Source: Burkholderiales bacterium
GTDB taxonomy: Bacteria; Pseudomonadota; Gammaproteobacteria; Burkholderiales; SG8-41
Direction of reading: 5' to 3'
Length of the DNA stretch: 55,280 nucleotides
Assembly: GCA_030683105.1 (NCBI GenBank)
Contig: JAUXMZ010000031.1
Span: forward strand, 1 to 55,280
The position numbers and the translations under genes were made by a program. The notes under the pieces are model-generated. The model was not told the origin of the DNA, ran no database searches, and saw only the letters and a program-made list of their open reading frames with translations. Positions 38,798 through 46,366 of this stretch are shown here, piece after piece; within the stretch, counting starts at the first letter, position 1; the number at the start of each line of letters is the position of its first letter.

Positions 38798-39310
38798 TTA
38801 GAATTCGATGCTGTCGCGGATGGCGGCGATGCCGGCCGCAGCGCACACGTCGTCGCGGTCGCCGCCCGGCGCACCGGAGACCCCGATTCCGCCCAGCAGC
38901 GTGCCGCCGCCTTCGATCATCAAACCGCCCGCTACCACGGTAACGCGCGGACGATGGCGGATACCGCTTTGCTGCATGCCGGGTTGCGTCACCCGATCCA
39001 GATCAGCTGTGTTGGTCCTGAACGACACCGCGGCCCATGCCTTGTCTTCGGCCATGCTCGGCGTGTGCGCGCCGGCGAACCGGTCGCGCAGCATGACTTG
39101 CGTGTTGCCGCTGCGGTCGACCACCGCCACGGCCACCTGATACCCTTCGTCGCGGCACTTCTTCAGCGCCGCCTGAGCCGCTTTCAGCGCGGTCTCCGGC
39201 GTCATCATCTTCACCGCGAACGTCGCATCCTGCGCCTGTACTGCGCTCATGCCCAGCGCAAAAGCGCAGGCCAGCGCAAGGCCGGGCGCTTTCAATTGTT
39301 TCCGCTTCAT
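38798..39310 (-). CDS. Exported HbpS/GlcG-family (DUF336) protein
   Basis: The 170-residue protein has a signal peptide (residues 1-26, ending SAVQA) and a GlcG/HbpS-like domain (VAVAVVDRSGNTQVMLRDRF, FAGAHTPSMAEDKAWAAVSF, GGIGVSGAPGGDRDDVCAAA). HbpS binds heme and others bind small metabolites. The ATG overlaps the stop of the short lipoprotein gene, so it is coupled to lipT expression. Its role in sulfur metabolism is unknown. Confidence 0.82.
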   Translation of the reverse strand: MKRKQLKAPGLALACAFALGMSAVQAQDATFAVKMMTPETALKAAQAALKKCRDEGYQVAVAVVDRSGNTQVMLRDRFAGAHTPSMAEDKAWAAVSFRTNTADLDRVTQPGMQQSGIRHRPRVTVVAGGLMIEGGGTLLGGIGVSGAPGGDRDDVCAAAGIAAIRDSIEF

Positions 39311-39486
39311 TTCTGCTGCTCCTCCTGTTCGCGCTTTTTATCAACCGACTGTTGCAGCACTTGCTCCACTTTTTTTGATTTTTCCATCGCCTCGCGCTGC
39401 GTCTTTACCAGGTCGGGCGGCGTGTTGCCGCTGTTGCATGCAGCGAGCAACAACAAGGTCATCAGAATCAAGCCGCGTCGCGACAT
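39307..39486 (-). CDS. Small lipoprotein, 59 residues
   Basis: This short gene overlaps the end of lipT by 19 bases and the start of the HbpS-like gene by ATGA. A strong site (GGAGGTGAG) precedes ATG 39486. The product opens MSRRGLILMTLLLLAAC, with a lipobox LAAC at C17, and has a 42-residue mature part rich in Lys, Glu and Gln (KSKKVEQVLQQSVDKKREQE) that may form a helix. Its coupling to an exported HbpS-like protein suggests a shared envelope role. Confidence 0.8.
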   Translation of the reverse strand: MSRRGLILMTLLLLAACNSGNTPPDLVKTQREAMEKSKKVEQVLQQSVDKKREQEEQQK

Positions 39487-40562
39487 GTCTCACCTCCGGA
39501 ATAATAATCAGCAAAAGCGATCCAGCCGCGGCGATGAACGGCATCGCATTTCGCAGCAGGCGTATTCCATGCGTGTTCGAGTTCGCGTCGCCTCTCGACT
39601 GCGCGCGCCAGCGACTCCGCGTACTGGTCGCGAATATCCTCTTCGTAATCCGCAAGCGCATTTTGGTTGCCTTCATGCAGCAATGCGCATGCCGCCTCAC
39701 CTGCGCGCTCGCCGGAAACCACGGCGGCGGCGATGCCGGCGCCGGTAATCGGGTGCGTGAGTCCGGCGGCATCGCCCGCAAATATCACATTGCCGACGAC
39801 CAGTCGCTCGCGCATGCCACCGACCGGAATGGCGCCGCCGGTGCGGAACAGTATCTCGCCGCCCACTCTGCCTGCATCCACCAGCTGCCGGTGCAGCGCA
39901 TCGAGCGAAGTTTTCATGTCGGCGCAAAAGCGCGGATCCATGCCCAGGCCGAGATTGGCGCTCGCCCCTTTCGGGAACAGCCAGGCATAGCCACCGGGAT
40001 AGGCCTCCGACAGCCAGATATCGGTGGCGGCATAAGGGGAAACCAGCGGCACGGTGTATTGCCGGGTATTGACCGTGGCCAGTCGCGGCAGTCCCAGGGC
40101 CCCGGCTATCATCGAATGCGGGCCGTCGGCGGCAATCAGCAGCCGGTAATGGATATGCAACGTGCCGAGCGGCGTGCGCATGGTTGCTGTCGAAGCCCGC
40201 GCGTCCAGATCGGTTACAACGCTGTCCGTGTGCATAGTCGCGCCCGCCTCTTGTGCGGCGCGTGCCAGCGCCTGGTCGAAAGCCGCACGGTCCACCATCA
40301 AACCCGAAAAAGGCGTGGCGACTGCGGCGCCCGAAGGCAACATGCTTTTCATGCCGGAAATTTTCTGCAGCAGCACGCCGGCGGACTGGGCATGGCGCGA
40401 CAAGGGCAGCGGGATAAATTCGGCACACTGCACCGGCACCCCCACCGTTTTCTTTTTCTCTATGGCCACGACGGCGAGCCCAAGACGCGCCGCAGTAGCT
40501 GCTGCAGCGCCGCCGCCGGGCCCCAGCCCCACCACCAGCACATCACAGTTCACGGTCATCAT
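39468..40562 (-). CDS. lipT: FAD-dependent geranylgeranyl-reductase-like oxidoreductase LipT
   Basis: The 364-residue FAD protein has an N-terminal Rossmann motif (VLVVGLGPGGGAAAATAARL) and the flavin-contacting GDAAGLTHPITGAGIAAA segment near residue 290. LipT is the flavoprotein of the sHdr-linked lipoate pathway and is thought to deliver electrons to LipS1/LipS2. Its start overlaps the sLpl(AB) stop. Confidence 0.88.
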   Translation of the reverse strand: MMTVNCDVLVVGLGPGGGAAAATAARLGLAVVAIEKKKTVGVPVQCAEFIPLPLSRHAQSAGVLLQKISGMKSMLPSGAAVATPFSGLMVDRAAFDQALARAAQEAGATMHTDSVVTDLDARASTATMRTPLGTLHIHYRLLIAADGPHSMIAGALGLPRLATVNTRQYTVPLVSPYAATDIWLSEAYPGGYAWLFPKGASANLGLGMDPRFCADMKTSLDALHRQLVDAGRVGGEILFRTGGAIPVGGMRERLVVGNVIFAGDAAGLTHPITGAGIAAAVVSGERAGEAACALLHEGNQNALADYEEDIRDQYAESLARAVERRRELEHAWNTPAAKCDAVHRRGWIAFADYYSGGETCRDAA

Positions 40563-41632
40563 GGGTGCGGCATGAGCAGCGGTTGCTTGAGCGCCAGCCG
40601 CAGCACGGCAATAAAATCGTCGGGTGTCAACGACAGCATATCAACCTGGCGTTCGGCAAAGAAGGTGCGGATGCGCGGCTCGACCTTGTCGAGCGGGGTG
40701 TCGCGCAGCGTCGCTTCCAGATCGGCAATGGTGCGGCGCGGACTCACGAAAATATCGCCGGTAAACCACACCTGCCTGAGGGTACGGGTCAGCGTGTCGA
40801 AGCTGGCTGCAACACGCAACAGCCCGCCCGCAAATTTCTGCACCGCTTCCAGAATCGGCATGCCGGAAGCCGGCCGCGACGCCAGCGCTATCCAGTCGGA
40901 CGTATCAATCTCGCGCAGCGCCACCTGATAGCGCGCATGCTCGGAAAGCGTCAGTTCATCTTCGTGAAATTCGACGTCGAACTCGCTTTCGAACGCTTCG
41001 GTGAGATTACGCCGGATCTGGCCGACATCGGGCTGGCGACCCAGCAGGTCTTTCAGGTTGGCTACACGCTCGCGTGCCGAGGCGATGGCCTTGTCGGACA
41101 GTTTTTCCGCCGGGATGCGCAATACGCGCAGCATTTTCTCGACGTCGAACTCGATCAGCAGCGTGCCCTGGAACAGCAGCGCGTCGCCGTCGAATGCGCC
41201 ACCGGTGCCGGAAATCTTGCGCCCGTCGACTTCGATGTCGTTGCGCGGCCGGTAGCGCGCATCCACGCCGAGCGCGCTGATGGCGGTGGCCGCGGCATGG
41301 CAGATGCGCCTCGATATGGACTGCATGTCGGAGGTGCCGACATCGCGCTTGTGCAGATAGAGTTCCCAACCGATCTGGGTCTCGTCGAAGTAGATCGCCC
41401 CGCCGCCGGTGATGCGCCGCTGCACCGCAATGCCATTGGCCTTGCAGTAATCGAGGTTGAGTTCCTGCTCGGCGCTCTGGTGATAACCGAGCAGCGCCGA
41501 GGGCGTAAAGCGCAAAAAGCGCAGCGTGCTGGGAATCTCGTCGGCCTGGCGCGCTTCGAGCAATGCCCGATTCAACGCAATATTTTGCGCTGGGGGCCGC
41601 AGACCAGTATCCAGAACTCTCCAGTATTCCAT
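40559..41632 (-). CDS. Lipoate-protein ligase-like sLpl(AB)
   Basis: The 357-residue protein has the catalytic domain (RRITGGGAIYFDE, residues 72-84) with lysine K139 in VDGRKISGTGGAF, and a C-terminal accessory domain (about residues 245-350). sLpl(AB) attaches octanoate or lipoate to LbpA in sHdr systems. It is coupled at both ends, eight bases from lipS2 and overlapping lipT. It differs clearly from the ligase at 33131. Confidence 0.88.
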   Translation of the reverse strand: MEYWRVLDTGLRPPAQNIALNRALLEARQADEIPSTLRFLRFTPSALLGYHQSAEQELNLDYCKANGIAVQRRITGGGAIYFDETQIGWELYLHKRDVGTSDMQSISRRICHAAATAISALGVDARYRPRNDIEVDGRKISGTGGAFDGDALLFQGTLLIEFDVEKMLRVLRIPAEKLSDKAIASARERVANLKDLLGRQPDVGQIRRNLTEAFESEFDVEFHEDELTLSEHARYQVALREIDTSDWIALASRPASGMPILEAVQKFAGGLLRVAASFDTLTRTLRQVWFTGDIFVSPRRTIADLEATLRDTPLDKVEPRIRTFFAERQVDMLSLTPDDFIAVLRLALKQPLLMPHP

Positions 41633-41639
41633 ATAATAA

Positions 41640-42779
41640 TCAGATAGTTACAACTTTAATGCCGGACAAGCGCGCATCCGGCGCACGGGCGCGGGCGCGC
41701 TCCTTCTCGATGATGCGCTGCACGTCGATCGCGATGCCCTGGTCTTCACCGAGCGCCAGCACTTCATCACCCAGCGCGATGCTGCAACACGCCGGTGTGA
41801 CGCGCACTTCACGCTCCAGGCGCGCGGCGAGCTCGACCATGCCGTCGGCGGGATGGGCGATGCCGTTGAGTCCCGCCATTACCGCATACGCATCGATCTG
41901 CATTTTCGCCCTGCCCGGCGGACGCGCGCAGCCCAGCAGCAACGGCAGGTCTGGCAACATTTCGCGTGCATCCATGAAAAAACGCCCCACCTGGTGCGCA
42001 TTGGGCGTCACAAACGGACGCGCCGCGGGCGCATAGAACGGCATCACCACCACCAGCACCAGTGCATCGGGCCGGTGGCGTTTGACCATTTCCAGCGCGT
42101 TCCACTCGCCGAGCATGCGGCCGTAATGCAAGCCGATCACGATGTGGGGGACGACCTTGAGCGCAGTCTGCGTGAGATGTTCGAGCGAGCGCTCGAAATC
42201 TTCCACGCTGCGCTTGAGGTGATAGACCTGGGCCACGGTGTCCTGCGCGCCGATTACATCCATCATCGCCGCATCGACGCCGGAGGCTTCCATGCGCTGC
42301 GCGATATCGCGGTCAACCAGTGCGGTATGCATGGCGATCTTGAACGCCGGAAAAGCGTCTTTGATGCGGCGTATGGTCGGGTAGAACGCGTCGTATTCGA
42401 CTTCGTCACGGAGATTGGAGCCGCCGGTGAGCAGCATGCCCTGCGCGCCGCCGGTGATCTGTTCATTGACGACCCGCCACAGCGCCTCGGGGGTGCGCGC
42501 CGGGATCATCGGTTCGAGAATTTTCGCCTTGCAGTGATCGCACGCAAGTTTGCACTCGCCGCCGGTAATGGACACCGCCGGCCACGCGCTTTTGCCGCAA
42601 CCGGCCAATTCGGACGTGGCGTAGGCCTTGAACGTCGGGGTATAGAAATTGATGCGCGCAGCGGACTCTGCGCTCATTCCCGCGCGTCGCTGCTGCAGAT
42701 CGGCCACTATCCGCGAATCGAGATCGATGCCATCGAGCGGCTCGATATTCCCGACAATGTCGAGCCAGGAGGATTTCAC
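41640..42779 (-). CDS. lipS2: Radical SAM lipoate synthase LipS2
   Basis: The 379-residue radical-SAM protein has the cluster motif CKLACDHC (C76, C80, C83) in ITGGECKLACDHCKAKILEP and further cysteines near the C-terminus (LLGCARPPG, TPACCSIAL). It works with LipS1. The start is GTG 42779, and both that codon and the preceding Shine-Dalgarno-like GAAGG come from GGGTGAA repeat units in the 19-base gap after lbpA1. Confidence 0.88.
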   Translation of the reverse strand: MKSSWLDIVGNIEPLDGIDLDSRIVADLQQRRAGMSAESAARINFYTPTFKAYATSELAGCGKSAWPAVSITGGECKLACDHCKAKILEPMIPARTPEALWRVVNEQITGGAQGMLLTGGSNLRDEVEYDAFYPTIRRIKDAFPAFKIAMHTALVDRDIAQRMEASGVDAAMMDVIGAQDTVAQVYHLKRSVEDFERSLEHLTQTALKVVPHIVIGLHYGRMLGEWNALEMVKRHRPDALVLVVVMPFYAPAARPFVTPNAHQVGRFFMDAREMLPDLPLLLGCARPPGRAKMQIDAYAVMAGLNGIAHPADGMVELAARLEREVRVTPACCSIALGDEVLALGEDQGIAIDVQRIIEKERARARAPDARLSGIKVVTI

Positions 42780-42796
42780 CCTTCACCCTTCACTGC
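42774..42796. repeat. GGGTGAA heptamer repeat at the lipS2 start
   Basis: About three GGGTGAA units on the minus strand fill the lbpA1-lipS2 gap and continue into the first codon of lipS2 (GTGAAA). Here the heptamer seems to act as the ribosome-binding site and start codon. Confidence 0.75.
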
Positions 42797-42798
42797 CG

Positions 42799-43239
42799 TC
42801 AGGCGCAACCGGCGAATCCGTCGGTATTCATTTTTGCTTCGAATGCAGCGGCCACCGCGCCGCCCGTGATGAGCGCTGCCGAGTCCCCGTCCCAGTTCGC
42901 GGGCTTCAGTTTCACCATCCAGCCCGAGCCATAGGGATCGGTATTGATGGTGCCGGGACTGGAGGTCACCGCCTCGTTGATCGCCACCACCTCACCGGAT
43001 ACCGGCGCTTTCACCGGACCCACCCATTTTCCGGATTCGACGGTCGCCGCGGATTTGTTCTGCTCGACGCTGCGGCCGACTTTTTTCGGCGTGCACGATA
43101 CGATCTGTCCCGCCAGTGCCGCGGCATACACCGTCATGCCTATGGTCACGGTGCCGTCGTCTTCGCGCCGCGCCCACACATTGTTTTCGACGTTGTAATA
43201 AAGATCGTCCGGAATATTGCAGCCTTTGACTGTTGCCAT
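42799..43239 (-). CDS. lbpA1: Lipoate-binding protein LbpA (copy 1)
   Basis: The 146-residue GcvH-like lipoyl carrier is predicted to be lipoylated on K71 (VESGKWVGPV). It has conserved cysteines C7 (KGCNIPDD) and a C-terminal C145 that glycine-cleavage H proteins lack. LbpA carries sulfur as it is oxidised by sHdr. It is the copy next to lipS2, sLpl(AB) and lipT. Confidence 0.9.
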   Translation of the reverse strand: MATVKGCNIPDDLYYNVENNVWARREDDGTVTIGMTVYAAALAGQIVSCTPKKVGRSVEQNKSAATVESGKWVGPVKAPVSGEVVAINEAVTSSPGTINTDPYGSGWMVKLKPANWDGDSAALITGGAVAAAFEAKMNTDGFAGCA

Positions 43240-43249
43240 GATGCCCCCA

Positions 43250-43379
43250 TTTAAATGGACAAGATTAACAAGATTTTCCGAGATTCACAGGATTAAACCG
43301 ATTCGAGCGGACTTGCCATCGAAATCGTTATTCTAATCCTGTCCATCCTGACGAATCCTGTAAAACCTGTCTATTTATT
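43250..43379. repeat. AATCCTGT short-word repeat with facing arms
   Basis: The left arm (GGACAAGATTAACAAGAT then GATTCACAGGATTAA) faces a right arm (TAATCCTGTCCATCCTG then AATCCTGTAAAACCTG) across about 40 bases. The arms are complementary, giving a long imperfect hairpin in the dsrE-lbpA1 gap. Confidence 0.8.
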
Positions 43380-43380
43380 T

Positions 43381-43776
43381 TCAAAAAAACAGCGCCTTGT
43401 CGCAGCTCAGAATCAGGTCCGCGAGCACGCCGCCGCTCGAGACCTCGTCCACTTCAGCGATGACATTCTCGACCTCCATCTCGTAGCCGGGCAGCGCCGG
43501 CTGGCACAGGTAGAGCTTGGCGCCGGCGGACTTCGCATCGCGCATGAACTCGATTATTCTCTTGCCGCCGTCCATCGCAGTCAAATTTTCGGGCACGCCC
43601 TTCTGGCACAGCTTAACGCCCTCCATGGTGAAAAAAACCTTCACATCGGCATCCATCGAGGCCAGAATCGCAGCCATGTAAAACGGCGTGGCGCAGCGGT
43701 GCGGCGTAGACGGCCCGCTGGTCATCACGATGACCACCGACTTCTCGTCATGATCGAGATAGTGTTTCTCAGCCAT
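43381..43776 (-). CDS. DsrE-family protein in the sHdr operon
   Basis: The 131-residue DsrE-fold protein has VVIVMTSGPSTPHRCATPFY, FFTMEGVKLCQKG and KLYLCQPAL. Cysteines are C28, C57, C91 and C125; C91 is in the usual position for persulfide relay. It differs from the DsrE3A gene at 36045 and is placed between two lbpA genes, so it is a candidate sulfur donor to one LbpA. The subfamily was not assigned. Confidence 0.75.
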   Translation of the reverse strand: MAEKHYLDHDEKSVVIVMTSGPSTPHRCATPFYMAAILASMDADVKVFFTMEGVKLCQKGVPENLTAMDGGKRIIEFMRDAKSAGAKLYLCQPALPGYEMEVENVIAEVDEVSSGGVLADLILSCDKALFF

Positions 43777-43811
43777 TCGGACTCTGTCTCAAGTTTCCCT
43801 AAAACCTTTGA

Positions 43812-43966
43812 AACCGCCGATGAACGCGGATATACGCCGATAAAGATCAAACCCAGATAAAAACAACAGACAGAAATAACGGGATTTAAAACATTTTATC
43901 CCATGAATCCCGTTCTTATCGGTTTGATTTTATTTGCGTTCATCGGCGTTCATCGGCGGTTAATCA
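43812..43966. repeat. GCGTTCATCGGC short-word repeat with facing arms
   Basis: The left arm (ACCGCCGATGAACGCGG then TACGCCGATAAAGATCAAA) faces a right arm (ATCGGTTTGATTTTATT then GCGTTCATCGGC twice and GGTTAA). The element spans the whole lbpA2-dsrE gap and could fold into a stem of 40 or more imperfect pairs. Confidence 0.8.
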
Positions 43967-43976
43967 TTTTTTTAGT

Positions 43977-44414
43977 TTACAGCCGTTTGCACCGGATATC
44001 CTCGCGCCGGCAGCGTTCGCAATACCCCGCAAAGGCGGCCTCGCCAGTTACCAGGACGCCCAGCGCCTCCTGCTGCCGCACCGGACGAACATGGGCGATC
44101 CATGCGTCGTAGGGTTGTATATTGAGCAGCGCCGGATTGTCCAGCACCTCATGATTGGCGTTGACGATGTTGCAGTCAAACAGGTTAGGCACTGGTCCCG
44201 CCCATTTTCCGCTCTCGACGGTGGCGACAGGTTTACCGGCGGGTCGCAGCGTGCCTGGTTTTCTGACCCTTACGTGCAGGATCTTGCCGGCTATGGTCTG
44301 CGATATGTCGGTCATGCCCACTGCAAGCGTACCATCGTCCTCGACGAGCACCCAGATCTGGTATTGATCGTCGTAATAGAGCTCGGACCGAAATTCGCAA
44401 CCGTTGCATTGCAT
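43977..44414 (-). CDS. lbpA2: Lipoate-binding protein LbpA (copy 2)
   Basis: The 145-residue GcvH-like protein carries a lipoyl lysine K70 (VESGKWAGPV). Compared with copy 1 it has an N-terminal CNGC (C3, C6), a C-terminal CERCRRED and further changes throughout. It directly follows hdrB2, the position typical for the LbpA of an sHdr operon. Having two divergent LbpA genes suggests they have distinct partners. Confidence 0.9.
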   Translation of the reverse strand: MQCNGCEFRSELYYDDQYQIWVLVEDDGTLAVGMTDISQTIAGKILHVRVRKPGTLRPAGKPVATVESGKWAGPVPNLFDCNIVNANHEVLDNPALLNIQPYDAWIAHVRPVRQQEALGVLVTGEAAFAGYCERCRREDIRCKRL

Positions 44415-44508
44415 ACGCGTGAAGGGTAAAGGGTGAAGAGTGAAGGGTAGTTCGTGCTTGAGCGGTTGTCGAGGTCTTGCCCATCACTCTTTACTCATCA
44501 CACATCAC
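44415..44508. repeat. GGGTGAA heptamer repeat at the lbpA2 start
   Basis: GGGTAAA, GGGTGAA and AGTGAAGGGTAG units abut the lbpA2 ATG, with a loose CATCACTCTTTACTCATCAC arm on the hdrB2 side (44483-44502). No Shine-Dalgarno sequence is visible between the repeat and the ATG. Confidence 0.75.
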
Positions 44509-45420
44509 TCAAATCACGCCCTTCTCTTGCAGAAAGTCCAGCGAGTCGCTCACGTTTTCATGTATGGCCAGCTTGCGCGCCGACAGACCCAGCGCCAGGC
44601 CGAGTAGTTGGGTGAAATACAGGATCTTGACCTTGGTCTTGATGCCGAACTGGGTTTCAGCGCGGATCTGGTGCATTTCCAGGCCGGAATGGCAGGTCGG
44701 GCATTCCGTGGCAATCACTTCCGCGCCGGAGTCTTCCGCGGCCTGCAACAGGTTCAACACCAACTGGGTCGAGGTATCGGAATCGGACAGGGTGTGCGCA
44801 CCACCGCAGCATGCGGTCTTGAGCGGGAAGTCAACGTTGACCGCGCCGGCAGCTTCCAGCAAATCATCCATGAAATGCGGCTTGTGCGACGACTCCGAAC
44901 CCGGGCCCTGATCTTTTTCAGGGAAAATCTGGCGTGGCCGCGTGTACATGCAGCCGTAGTAATTCGCGATCTTCATGCCGTTGAGGCTTTTGCTGATGCG
45001 CTGCTTGACGCCTTCTGGCCCCAGTTCCTCCATCAGCCACTCGAGCAGGTGGATGGTGCGCACGTCACCCTTGTAGACCGGATCGCCGGCTTTTTGCGCG
45101 AGGTCCTGCACCGTCTGCATCGCCTCGGGTGAAGTCGCGCACTCGTACTCGGCCTTCTTCAGATTGTGATAACAACCGTTGCAGGGCGCCATCACGGTGT
45201 CGAAACCCATTTTCTCCGAGGCAATCGCCATGTTGCGCGCCGACATATAGGTCTGGAGCATGGGATGGATGTTCTTCACTTCCATCGCACCGCAACAGTT
45301 CCAGTCGGCAAGGTTCGTCATTTCGAGATCGAGCGCCTTGACCAGCGCCCGCGTCGAGCGGTCATAAGGTCCGCCCGAGCCTTCGAGCGCGCAACCGGGG
45401 TAGTAAGCTACTTTTGCCAT
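44509..45420 (-). CDS. hdrB2: sHdr complex subunit HdrB2
   Basis: The 303-residue protein has two cysteine-rich CCG domains that in this family bind noncubane 4Fe-4S clusters: YYPGCALEG, NCCGAMEV, APCNGCYH in the first, and YYGCMYTRP, ACCGGAHT, ECPTCHSG in the second. It closely resembles HdrB of heterodisulfide reductase. Cysteines match a full cluster-bearing subunit. It follows hdrC2 after a CTCTGTG repeat. Confidence 0.92.
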   Translation of the reverse strand: MAKVAYYPGCALEGSGGPYDRSTRALVKALDLEMTNLADWNCCGAMEVKNIHPMLQTYMSARNMAIASEKMGFDTVMAPCNGCYHNLKKAEYECATSPEAMQTVQDLAQKAGDPVYKGDVRTIHLLEWLMEELGPEGVKQRISKSLNGMKIANYYGCMYTRPRQIFPEKDQGPGSESSHKPHFMDDLLEAAGAVNVDFPLKTACCGGAHTLSDSDTSTQLVLNLLQAAEDSGAEVIATECPTCHSGLEMHQIRAETQFGIKTKVKILYFTQLLGLALGLSARKLAIHENVSDSLDFLQEKGVI

Positions 45421-45436
45421 GTTAAAAACCTTTATC

Positions 45437-45521
45437 AGCCACAGAGAACACAGAGGTCACAGAGGTCACAGAGAAAATACGGAAAACATCAAAACTCTGT
45501 GTTCTCTGTGTCCTCTGTGGC
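45437..45521. repeat. CTCTGTG short-word repeat with facing arms
   Basis: The left arm (CCACAGAGAACACAGAGG then TCACAGAGG, TCACAGAG) faces CTCTGTGTTCTCTGTGTCCT then CTGTGG across about 20 bases. The stem can pair almost fully over about 25 bases. It is the strongest hairpin in the sHdr operon, located between hdrB2 and hdrC2. Confidence 0.85.
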
Positions 45522-45526
45522 AAAAA

Positions 45527-46303
45527 TCATTTAGATTCATGAGCGAGGCGTTTCTGTTCCTCGACATACTGCCGCAGCACTTCGCCGGTCCTGCCCCACG
45601 ACTTGGTGCGCGGCTTGAACACCATCATCAGGCCCATTTTCACGGGCCCGAGCAGCGGCATGCGCGCCACAAACTTTATAATTTTTCCCTGCTTCAGCAG
45701 CGGCCACTTGTTCATGCGCGCGACCAGGATGCCGAGCCAGCCGTTCTTCACCAGTTCGACGATGTCCTGCCCGGTCTTCTTGAGGAAATTGTGAATGACC
45801 TCGGTATCCTCAATGCGGCCGCGTTCCAGGCACTGGCGCGCGAACTCCTCGTCGAACAGCGTCGAGTTTGATTTCTGCGTGTGGCCTTCGGCTTCCAGCC
45901 AGTGCTGCAACGCCTTCATCACGCCTTCCGGCCGCACGTCCTTGGGACAAATATTGGTGCACTTGTTGCACGACACGCACTGCCAGATGATGTCCTTGTC
46001 CTTGAGCAACTCGTCCTTCATGCCAAGATTGACGAGATAAATCCAGTAGCGCGGATTGAAGTCGGTGTTGATCGCGTACATGGTGCACGAATTGGTGCAC
46101 GAACCGCACTGCCAGCAGCGGTGCACGTTCTCGCCGCCGCCGTAGCTCTGGATGGTCTTGTAGAAATCCGGATCATAGTCGCTGATATAACGCGGCTTGA
46201 TCATCGTGTTCCAGTGCCCGGATACATCGACGCCGTCCACCACCAGTTTGTCGCTGGTGATCAGGTCTTCAGGCGCTATCAGCGATTTTTCATGTATGGC
46301 CAT
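45527..46303 (-). CDS. hdrC2: sHdr complex subunit HdrC2
   Basis: The 258-residue protein carries two 4Fe-4S motifs, CWQCGSCTNSC (C63, C66, C69, C73) and CVSCNKCTNICP (C109, C112, C115, C119). The first lacks the usual proline after the fourth cysteine (CT in place of CP). It passes electrons within the sHdr complex. ATG 46303 is used; a TTG at 46309 would add two residues. Confidence 0.92.
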   Translation of the reverse strand: MAIHEKSLIAPEDLITSDKLVVDGVDVSGHWNTMIKPRYISDYDPDFYKTIQSYGGGENVHRCWQCGSCTNSCTMYAINTDFNPRYWIYLVNLGMKDELLKDKDIIWQCVSCNKCTNICPKDVRPEGVMKALQHWLEAEGHTQKSNSTLFDEEFARQCLERGRIEDTEVIHNFLKKTGQDIVELVKNGWLGILVARMNKWPLLKQGKIIKFVARMPLLGPVKMGLMMVFKPRTKSWGRTGEVLRQYVEEQKRLAHESK

Positions 46304-46317
46304 ATGCAAAACCTTGT

Positions 46318-46358
46318 GAAGCGTAAGGAGTAACGAGTAAAGAGCAAGGAGTAAAAAC
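46318..46358. repeat. GTAAGGAGTAACGAG short-word repeat
   Basis: The hyp-hdrC2 gap has AAGGAGTAACGAGTAAAGAG and AAGGAGTAAAAACGG, repeats of a seven-base GTAAVGAG-like word. It is another word family, single-armed. Confidence 0.5.
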
Positions 46359-46366
46359 GGGGATCA

